From Capsaspora owczarzaki ATCC 30864 (taxonomy: Eukaryota; Opisthokonta; Filasterea), in assembly GCF_000151315.2 (NCBI RefSeq), contig NW_011887295.1, positions 434,001 through 498,000 of the forward strand: DNA of 64,000 nucleotides. The letters are read 5' to 3'. The notes below the pieces were generated by a model. That model saw nothing but the letters and a program-made list of their open reading frames with translations. It was not told the DNA's origin and ran no database searches. The position numbers were made by a program, and so were the translations under genes. This document shows positions 55,402 through 64,000 of the stretch, one piece after another. Each line of letters starts with the position of its first letter. Within the stretch, counting starts at the first letter, position 1.

Positions 55402-57435
55402 ATGGAGCCCGTGCCAACGCTCCTTCTCTTCTCACTAGCGATGCTAGTGGGCTCGTATGTTGCAGGCCTCCTTCCGCTCTCCGTCAAGCTCTCTGAGGTG
55501 ATGATCGACCTCCATCTCTATCGCTTTGCTCTCCATCTCCCTGCCTCTCCTTGCCTGCGACAGTGCGGCTGCGTCATAGATCTGCATTACCAAATGCAGT
55601 GTTCTGAGTGTTTTTGGGTTGCTTCTTGTACTCGGATTGTCTCGCTGAGTTTGCGTCAATCCAACACCAACACCCGCACCAACCTCGTTGCCAACCACCA
55701 CCCTTTGTTCTATGCTCTTGTTCGCGGTCGATTCGCTGGCCAGATCGAGCTTCCCCCCCTTCTGACTTGACTCGAAGTGAAAGCGAAGCGGTCTTTTTTT
55801 TTTTTTTTTTTTTTTTTCTTCTTCTTCTTCATTGCACTGACTCACTGCACCACCTTGTTCCACTGCGACTGGACAAACCATGCTCACACGATATGGCACC
55901 GTTCCGTACTCCTAGTCGCGCATCAAGTTCATGACCGCTCTGGGTGCTGGCCTGCTTGTAGGCGCCGCGTTGGCAGTCATCATTCCCGAAGGAGTGAACG
56001 CACTCTACATGCCCCGTGGTACGTGTTAGCCTCGTCCCCCTACCTGCCTTTTGCTTTTTGTGTTGTTGCGTTGCTAGCCGTTGCGGGGCAGAACGCGTCC
56101 AGGGCGAGAGAAGGCCGCTCCAATTTAGCGTCCGTTCAAAAAGGTCAAAGTCTCCCTTGCTAACGTCGCTGCCTCATTGCTCGCCTCTTGCCTGATTGAT
56201 ACAGAGCCATCAGCAGAGCTCCTGGCAGCACATGCCGCTGATCCACACGCTGGACACGACCATGGCAACGACGGGAGCATCACTTCTCGATTCCGAAACT
56301 TTTTCGCACCGGACGATCCGCAAGCAGCCGCTGAAGCCAAGCAAAACCGAAGAGGTCAGCAGTTGCTACCGTGGGTGGCCGAGCGACAGGACAACGCACA
56401 ACAAGACGCAGTGGTCCCACTGGTTCCACAAGCGGATCCTTCGATTGGCGGCCAACGACGACTCCAGGCGGCAGCAGAAGAGCACAACCACAACCACGAA
56501 GACGAAGCGTGCCCGCATCCATCCCATTCAGGCATCGGCGCATCGCTCATCTTTGGCTTCATTCTCATGTTGCTGATTGACCGGATAAGCTCCGGTAGCG
56601 GGCATGGCCATTCCCACGGGTTGCCAAGCAGTTCTTCCAACAACAGTCAGTTTTTTTCAAAGGCTTTTTTCTGCTTCGTTTGACTCGCTACTCACGGCCT
56701 ATGTTGCTGATGTGTTGATTGAACAGACGAGAAGAGCGTCACGACCACTGTCGGCCTGGTCGTTCATGCTGCAGGTGAGACAGCTGTCGCATCGTTGCAG
56801 TGTGGGTTGTGAGGGCTGTTGCTTTGAATGAAGACCCACATTGCGCTCATCCGTCGACCCACATTGTCATCGTCATCGGTGAATAGCGGACGGAATTGCT
56901 CTGGGCGCCGCTGTAGCCTCACAGCGTTCCAGCGTCGAAATGCTGGTCTTCCTCGCCATCATGCTGCATAAGGTGGGTTTTGTTTTGTGTTGAATCAAGT
57001 CCATTCTCTTGCTGTGCCTCTTGCTCATTTCGCGACCACTCCGCCGTACAGGCTCCATCCGCGTTCGGGCTGACATCCTTCCTTGTGCACGAAGGCTTTG
57101 ACAACCGACGGGTGCGAAAGCACCTGCTCATTTTCTCTTGCTCGGCACCTATTGGCAGCATTGTCACATACCTGTTTTTGAGAATGGGCGGCAACACCCT
57201 GCTCCAAATGGATCCCAGCACCGCAACTGGGTACGCGCTCCTCTTTTCGGCTGGCACGTTCGTGTACGTGGCAACCATGCATGTCCTTCCAGAAATCATG
57301 CACGTACACCCTGCATCGACCTCCGCAAGCAATGCCAGTGGAAGTGGAGACGGCTCGTTGAGCCGTGACCAATTCTGCGCTCTCATCGTGGGAATGGTTG
57401 CCCCACTGTTCATGTCGATCGGGCATTCCCACTAA
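55402..57435 (+). CDS. SLC39A9: ZIP-family zinc transporter (SLC39A9/ZIP9)
   Basis: Six exons: 55402-55497, 55916-56018, 56205-56645, 56727-56774, 56887-56972, 57052-57435; 385 residues. The protein moves zinc into the cytosol across Golgi or plasma membranes. Family runs: [39 protein letters not shown], the metal-site helices [17 protein letters not shown] and [33 protein letters not shown], and the terminal GHSH. The loop between helices III and IV is longer than in animals (about 150 residues) and His-rich ([25 protein letters not shown]), a likely zinc-sensing or binding loop. The HD motif within HAAADG identifies ZIP9 among ZIPs. Confidence 0.95.
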
Positions 57436-57653
57436 TCGCTGCGGTCTGCTCGATCCAGTGGTTTTTTTTTGAAGTTTAAGTATCGTTATTTTCTCCTTGT
57501 TCGCTGTTGCATCCCCAATGTTGTCTGTACTTTTTGTGCTTTTGTTCTACGTTGTCTAAATCTTACTAAAGTCGGAAACAAAAAGTCACTCTTTTTTTTT
57601 TTTTTTTTTTTTTCGGAACTTTAGGCTTTTATTTTTATTTTTTCCGGCTTCGA

Positions 57654-58099
57654 ATGGCCAACTACCGCAGCCAGAGCGGCTGGTTTGACATACAGTTTGT
57701 GCAGGAAAGGTGAGTGTCATGACATTGCACTCAACCTCATCAGGGCCACAAGGCACATCGCGAGAGAAAACAACAACGGGAAGAAAGGATTGTCGGCGTT
57801 TTGTTACTAACTAAACGAGATCGATGAAAGCAAGGAAAACGCAGCATCCGGTGCATGATCCTTCCTATAGATTTTACTTTTTTAACGGTCTTTGTTTCAA
57901 TTTGCGGTGTTTTTTTTTTTTTTTTTTTTCTCCAAAACAAAGCACCCATTCAGCTCAAGCGCATGGAGCAGAGTGAATGCATGGATGTTCCAGTGGAGTA
58001 TGTGTGAGTGTGTGAGTGTGTGAGTGAGTGAGTGATGAACCAGCCAATCCAAGCCAACGACAAAGACGCAGTTGAATAGGAAGAAAGCAGAAGAAGGCC

Positions 58100-58156
<57 letters not shown>

Positions 58157-59972
58157 CAAGCCAAAAGCCTGGCATATGCCCTCTCAATCATCATGCGATG
58201 GGGGGGGGGGGTCGACTTTTGGAAGCGACTCGGATGAAGCGCACAGCACACAAGAGTGAGGATGGGACCAATGGAAAGAGCGATGGATTGGAGCTGGAAC
58301 GGGGGCGGGGGGCGAAAGGGGCGAAAGGGAAAACGAGGATGAGGGTGAGGGGAAAACCGCGCGACACAAGCGAGCGAGGTCATCCCCCCACCCCACCTCT
58401 GATTCGGGAATGTATGTGAACATGACCAGAGTTTGAGGTTGGGGGGGGGGGAAAGGACAAGTCGGCTGGTGACTGAATCTCACTCTCTCATTTTGGCACG
58501 ACCCAACAGCGTCAACCTGTCGCATGAACGACAGCCAAAGCAAGGCGGACTCAAGTTCACAGACCTCGAGTACCTGCAGCTGCAGCGCAACGGCGCATGG
58601 GAGGTTCTGTCGCAGTGGGGAAACTCGATCCTGGAGGGCAAGGAGATTGTCAACCTCGAGTTTCCGATCGAGTTTTTCGAGCCACGGACAGTGCTCGAGC
58701 GCCTCGTCCTCGGCTTCTGCTATGCTCCTGCATTCCTTTCTACCATAGCACGACCAGTGCCTCCGTCAGGCGCTCAATCAGCAGACGAGCTGGCCTTGCA
58801 GCGCTTCAAAAGCGTCATTGCGTTCGCCTTCTCGGGCTTGCATTTGAGTCCTACTCAGCGCATGCCGTTCAACCCTGTGCTTGGTGAGACCTTCCAAGCC
58901 ACGCTAGAAGACAACACTGCCGTTTTTGTCGAACAAGTGAGCCACCATCCACCAATCTCCCGGTAAGTTTTTGTTTTTGAAAATGGTTCCGGTGCACTTT
59001 TTGTCTCTCTCGTTTTCAACTCGCTCAACTCGGGCCCATCATCTTCTTCTTGCACCTGCTACATGCGCCAGATGGGAGGTCTCGGGACCTGCTGGAGACT
59101 ACATCTTCCGTGGCCAAGTAGGCTGGTCGGTCTCTGGATTTGGCAATTCGATGAAGTCGCAGCAAAAAGGCGAATGCAGTATTGAGTTCACTTCCACCGG
59201 CCAGAAGGTCACCTTTGACTTGCCGTATGTTTCGATTGGCGGCTTGCTCGTGGGCGACCGCACCTTTGACTTTGGCGGGACGATGCACTTCCACGACCAC
59301 GCCAACCAGCTGTCGTGCGACCTGACCTTCCATCCCGACTCTCGCTCTGGCCTTTGGCGCCGGCTATTCCGCAGCAACAAGACGCTGCGAGATGTTGCGC
59401 GCGGCGTCATTGTACGCGGCCGAGAGGAAGTTTGCGCGGTGGACGGGTCCTGGCTGTCCCACTTGGACATTGGCGCAGAGCGCTTCTGGGAGCTGGGCCA
59501 GCAAAAACCAAGCTCCGTGTTTCCCGTCGCAGACCCTCTTCCGACTGACAGTCGCTTCCGTGAAGACGTCCAGGCCCTGGCAGAAGGAGATTTGGAACGC
59601 GCCGAAGAGCTCAAGACGCTCACCGAAGAGAAGCAGCGCTATCTTCGACGCGTCGAGCAAGCGAGCGGAGCCTCGCCACAAGCCACCAGCAATGCACTGT
59701 ACGAAAAGGCTGCTCCCCTGTCCGACTCGAAGCATGGCGCAGACGCCAAGGCCTTTTCCCGTTCCAACCTGTTGTTGCACGACCTCGCGCCTGGCTCGCC
59801 CAGCAAGCGCAAGTCGCACGTGAGCCTGAATAGCGCAGACGACGAATCCTTCTACGATGCCTCGGAGACGTACGGGGACAGCCAGCAGTCGAGTCGCCGC
59901 CAAAGCTTGGAGCGATCGCGCCTCGATTCCCCCAGCAATCGGTCAACGTCGAAAAGCGCCGTTCCGCACTAA
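57654..59972 (+). CDS. Short oxysterol-binding-protein-related protein (ORP/Osh-like)
   Basis: Exons: 57654-57709, 58510-58962, 59072-59972; 469 residues. The fingerprint EQVSHHPPIS is present, with NPVLGETFQA before it and GDYIFRGQVGWSV ... VSIGGLL after it. These features define the sterol/PI4P-exchange ORD domain used at membrane contact sites. No PH domain or ankyrin repeats, as in short ORPs (Osh4-type). The first exon (MANYRSQSGWFDIQFVQE) is joined across an 800-nt intron in phase 2. That intron contains a 48-A run, G runs of 10 or more and TGAG repeats. The C-terminal 120 residues are charged and Ser-rich with a coiled-coil-like stretch (LERAEELKTLTEEKQRYLRR). Confidence 0.9.
58101..58148. 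repeat. 48-bp poly(A) run inside ORP intron 1
   Basis: About 48 uninterrupted A on the plus strand. It is the longest homopolymer in the window. There is no coding 3' end or target-site duplication around it to mark a retroposed copy. Confidence 0.85.
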
Positions 59973-60315
59973 ACAGAGCACTGTTAAGGACTAGGTGAAT
60001 AGTTATTTTTTGGAAACAGTGTTTCTTGTTGTTAATATATCAATTTGTTGCTCGTTTTCCCGTCAGCCTCCATCAACCAGTATGAAACTGCAAAAAGGAA
60101 GAACGCCCTTTCCGCCCCCCCCCTGCGTTTAGGCGTTGATACTGAGAATACAAAAGAGGAACGAAATTAACAGCATGGACAAATCTCAAACATTTAGCAT
60201 TTCACACAATGACTACCTCCAACACACACGCACACGCACACACGCACACAACGTAAAATTTAAAAAAAAACTGTCTGCAAGCCGCGCTTTCACAGGCAGA
60301 TGATCACAAGTTGCT
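59973..60315. other. Intergenic, convergent 3' ends of ORP and PKD genes
   Basis: 343 bp with both 3' UTRs, a C run near 60115 and a CACACG microsatellite near 60220-60250. No gene seen. Confidence 0.5.
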
Positions 60316-63300
60316 TCACATGAGATATCGCTCTCCCAATCGTGTTTGAAGATCGCGAATATCACCAACCAGGGTGTTATCCTGTCTCACAAAACCATCG
60401 ACCAAGCAAGTTAGACGCCACTTCCAGCGAAAAGACAGGAAGAGAGGGACAAGACAACTTGCCTGCAACCATGCATGTCTCAAAGCCTCGTCGACAGTGC
60501 ATCGAGTGGCAGGATCCACCGTGAGCAAAGACTGAATTAAATTGACCGCTGCGTAAAGAGGGCAAGAACAAGGAACGACATGTTCAAAAGTGAGCGGTTG
60601 AGCCACACCAAATGCAGAGACAGTCGATAGAGCGGTGTCGATAGAGCTGTACCATGAGGGGAAATGTGGCCCCAAACGGGCACTGGGAACATGAACTGCG
60701 CGTTTTGAATTTGATCACGCAATTCTTCGTCTTCATTGAACGGGAAGGTTCCACTCAAGCTGTTTCAGGGAGGAAGGGAGCACACACCAAATCAGCTACA
60801 AAAGGTCAACTGAACAACTTTCACTCCTTTTCAGCAACGACTGACCTGACGTAGAGAATAACACCAACCGACCACAAATCGACCGATCGTTGATATCCAG
60901 TATCGTCGTCCTCCAGTACTTCCGGAGCTGAGGCCAAAAAAAAAAAAAAAAAAAGAAGCAAAAATTACCCAAAAATCGCAAGCGTTGAGCAAAACCGTTC
61001 CAAGCATAAAACTCGACCAAAAACAAAATTCAACGGCCCCAAAAACCTCAACATTGCGCTCCAACTTACCAACATACGCAGGAGTACCAACAATGGACAT
61101 CATGAAGGAGTTCTCGCCGACAATCTTGGCAAAGCCAAAGTCGCAAAGCTTTGTTTGCGGGAAGGAATGCTTGGTCATCAACAGGACGTTTTCGGGCTTG
61201 AGGTCGCGGTGAGCAATGTTGAGAGTGTGCAGATACTTGAGGGCAACGAGAATTTGGTAGACCAGGAATTTCGTTTCACGCTCTGGAAGCTTGCCGTTCG
61301 GGTGATTCAAAATGCGGTCGAGCATATCTCCGCCTTCAACCATTTCCATGACGAGGAAAATCTTGTCGGGAGACTCGTAAATACTCTCGAGAGCAATAAT
61401 GCCAGGGTGGCGAACGCTCTGCAAGATGTGCACCTCGTTCTTGAACGAGTTGACCTTGCTCTTGCTCTGATCGGCGCGGTCGCCAGTGATCTTTTTGCGA
61501 TTGATAATCTTGACGGCAAAAACTTGGGTTGACTTTTTGTCGGTCGCACGCACAACCACTCCAAACTGACCAGAGCCCAGGATTTGGTCGCGGCGGACAT
61601 CAAAATCGCTGTCAATTGGATGACGATAGGTGCGGCCGCCGCCGGCCGGCACAAGATCATTGCTGTTCAAGCTGGATTGCGAGCCCTGCGAGGGTACCTT
61701 GCCCGGTTTGGCAGCAGCCTGAGTCGTTGCGCCGGCAGCAGCAGCAACAGCAGCAACAGGCGCCAAGCTCAAGCCAGGAGCGGTGGTTGCGGCGGAAGCT
61801 GCAGACGCGCTGACAGCTGTGGTGGCAGACTGCGGAGCGGCGTTATTATTGGCAGATGCCTGTGCTGGTGGTGGAGTGCCAACTGCAGGAGCAGGGGAAG
61901 CCACAGCAGGAGGAACAATGGTGCCAGTGGACGAGCGCGATGTGGATGAGGTCGAAGACGACGTGGTGGACAATGTTGGGGACGGGAGTGGCGAGTCGGA
62001 CGACGAGGATGCGCTGGAGGCTGTTGCAAAGGCAAAATGCAAACCGGAACCGGCTGGCAAGTTGAGGCTGGTCGGCGAAGGTGGCGCTTGTGGGTGCTGC
62101 AAGCTGTGCAAGTGCAATTGCTCCTGGAGTGCCGTCATCCAGCTCTGGCGCATGGCTTCGTTCTCCGTCTCCAGCAAGTACGTGAGCTTTTTGATCTTGA
62201 CCTCAAAGCAGAATTGCAGCTGTGTGACTGCGGAGGGTTCGACTGCCAAAATCTTGGATAATGGAAGCACATCGCGGGTCGTCTTGTTATCGCGGTCGGA
62301 GACGAACGAAGACAGGTTTTGCCCAGTGAGACGCCAGAACCGGCGTTTTCGGGCGTTTTGGGACTTGGCGTCCTTGTTTGTGTGGTGCACGAGCCAGCCT
62401 TCCTTGATGACCATCCCATCGAGTTGACCCATCGACGCAACGCTTGCTCGTGCGCTCGACACGGTGATTTCGGGAATGGGCGCGGGAGACGCACCACCAC
62501 TTCCTGCTGCTGCTGCTGCTGCTGTTGGAGCAGCGCCGGCACACGGGAGCGTATCTTCGTGGCACTTTTTGTGGCACTTGAGCAGGCATCGAGAGCAGTT
62601 GTAGCCTTGTTTGCCAGCGCCCCAAATGAACTTGTCGCAGTGTTGGCAAAAAGTCGGCACGGCAAAGTGAGTGGCGATAAACTCGTGCCCGTTGACGAGA
62701 TGCACCTTTCGGCCCTTGCCGTCAGCAGTGGCAGCGACATTGGTCGAGGTTGCAGGGGACGAGGCCACTGCAGGCATGGTGGTACTGGGGGTCGACGACG
62801 CGGTGCTGGCGACGCTGAGCCGTTGCGAGTCAGGCGTGTCCAAATGGTCGTGCGACTCGTCGTAGTCGACGGGCACGTTCATGAGGCGATGCAGCGGAAT
62901 GTTGGCCGTGTCGGCAGGCAGCGAAACAAGCGAGGCCCGGCTTCGCGTTTTGTGCTCGCCGAAAAAGTTTTGGGCACGTTCCATGTCGGTGACGTCGCGA
63001 GGCCCAAACGCATCGTCGGGCCAGATGGCGCTAAAGTGCCGCAAGAGCACGACTACCTCTCCAAACTTGCCGCGGGCAATGCGGTCTTCCACCTCACCCA
63101 GCGCTCGGTTTTTGGCGTCCGCACTGTCGCGGTCGAACGATGGGAGCGAGTCAATGTCGAGATCGGGCAACAGGTTTTGTGCAATGAGACGCAAGCACTC
63201 GGTCAGCACACCGTCGACGGTACCAACGACGGCGGACAGATCGGATGTCCCATCCACCTGGCCAAAGCCGCAGTCTTGAGGCACGTGCTGTAAACACTTT

Positions 63301-64000
63301 TTGTGGCAGTTGTAGCCGCAGTCGGCGCACTGCAGACCCTGACGGGCGACGCCCCACAGCAGCTTTTTGCAAGAACCGCACACGGTCAGATTCTTGTAGG
63401 TATGGACAGTAAAGTTGTGCGGCATGACGGGAACTCGCGAGATTGCCACCTGGTGGCTGTCCCCGGCAATCGAATTGCGCGCGGCTTCGCAAGAGTTGAG
63501 CTCCTTGTACGCGCAGCGCTTGTGGAAGTTGCGCATGCAGTCCTCGCAACGCAGCCCTTGACGCACAAGGCCCCACAGCAGCTCGTTGCAATAGTCGCAA
63601 AACGTCGGCTTCATGTACGACTTGACGGTCAGGTGATGAGGATGCCCCGCCAGATTGGACAGCGAAGTTGTCGTCTTCTTCCGCCGTCCAGCGCTATCAA
63701 TCGCATCCGGGTTGGTGCGGCGCCGTGTGGGAGTGGACACGCCGTCCTGCTCGTGCACATCCTGCTCCGCATGTATGGCGAGGGTTGCGCCGCCCGAGCC
63801 GTGAACCGTCTCCGGCATGGCCGGCATGGAATGGTGCTTGAGCAAAGCGGCGCTCGCGGGCTGCGCCACAGCAGCTGCCGCAGCGGCGACTGGAATGGGA
63901 GCTCCGACGGGAATCACCACCTCGACGTGCACGCCCGGAAGGATTTGCTCTGGTCGTACAAGGCGTACGAGCACGTTTGGGTGTGTATAATCGTGCACAA
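60316..64000 (-). CDS. PRKD: Protein kinase D homologue with three C1 domains (5' end outside window)
   Basis: Exons (minus): >64000-61070, 60927-60846, 60759-60653, 60548-60463, 60381-60316. The N-terminal piece visible ([20 protein letters not shown]) resembles the end of the PKD ubiquitin-like domain. Then come three Cys-rich C1 domains (about 63640-63485, 63421-63270, 62692-62538), a PH domain (about 62412-62110: [15 protein letters not shown]), a long Ala/Ser linker and the kinase domain: [32 protein letters not shown], the activation loop [20 protein letters not shown] and [20 protein letters not shown]. Both activation-loop Ser of PKD are kept. C1 domains bind diacylglycerol at membranes. 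The fourth intron is GC-AG (CAG|gcaagt). The protein ends soon after the kinase (GERYLM), without the animal tail. Confidence 0.94.

Noticed and set aside
58101-58148. Poly(A) run as the tail of a retroposed gene copy
   Set aside because: No coding remnant lies upstream on either strand and no flanking target-site duplication is visible.

Overview
This is nuclear DNA of a compact, intron-bearing eukaryote. The genes have many short GT-AG introns (about 60-250 nt), two tRNA genes carry internal promoters and T-tracts, and 5' ends are often divergent. The gene set includes protein kinase D with C1 and PH domains, a full-length ABCB (P-glycoprotein) transporter, reticulon, ZIP9, SEL1L, METTL16, SCYL1 and an SUV4-20 methyltransferase. 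Such a set fits a unicellular relative of animals (a holozoan protist, Capsaspora-like) better than a fungus, plant or animal. Species is my inference from gene content; nothing in the window names it. I saw no transposons, viral copies, CRISPR arrays or bacterial genes.

Layout. 0-5 kb: 3' part of MUS81 (+), a TMEM254-like membrane protein (+), eEF1B-gamma (-). 5-13 kb: F-box/WD40 protein (+), METTL16 (-) and SCYL1 (+). 13-19.7 kb: long-form tRNase Z (-), reticulon (+), HMGB (-). 19.7-21.4 kb: A/T-tract-rich intergenic DNA. 21-30 kb: SEL1L (+), cytosolic 5'-nucleotidase III (-), a small membrane protein (-), GGPP synthase (+). 30-37 kb: a 12-exon SUV4-20-type SET gene with PWWP-like and AT-hook parts (-), an LRR gene built from tandem exon-intron units (+), and an inverted fragment of the same LRR family. 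37-44.5 kb: NDUFA5 (-), a double-AAA ATPase (+), a Nudix hydrolase (-), BPNT1 (+). 44.6-55 kb: 14-exon glycerol kinase (-), tRNA-Thr (-), an 18-exon ABCB transporter (+), tRNA-Trp (+). 55-64 kb: ZIP9 (+), an oxysterol-binding-protein relative (+), protein kinase D (-, 5' end outside the window).

The genes do not form one pathway. They are housekeeping, trafficking/ER (SEL1L, reticulon, SCYL1, ORP, ZIP9), RNA-processing (METTL16, tRNase Z), chromatin/DNA-repair (SUV4-20, HMGB, MUS81) and signalling (PKD) genes. Seven neighbouring pairs are divergent with 146-507 bp between start codons.

Most notable: (1) phase-consistent splicing joins an H4K20-methyltransferase SET domain to a PWWP-like domain and AT-hooks in one protein, where fission yeast uses two proteins (Set9 and Pdp1). 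(2) Perfect tandem duplications of 8, 23 and 26 bp, all 2 mod 3, break the frame of three otherwise intact conserved genes (Nudix, AAA ATPase, SEL1L). (3) An LRR gene has recently duplicated whole exon+intron units. (4) The AAA ATPase has a natural Walker-B E-to-Q change in its second ATPase domain. (5) The PKD homologue has three C1 domains. (6) Several genes have first coding exons of only 9-24 nt. All exon models were worked out by hand from splice sites, phase and remembered family sequence. No search was run.
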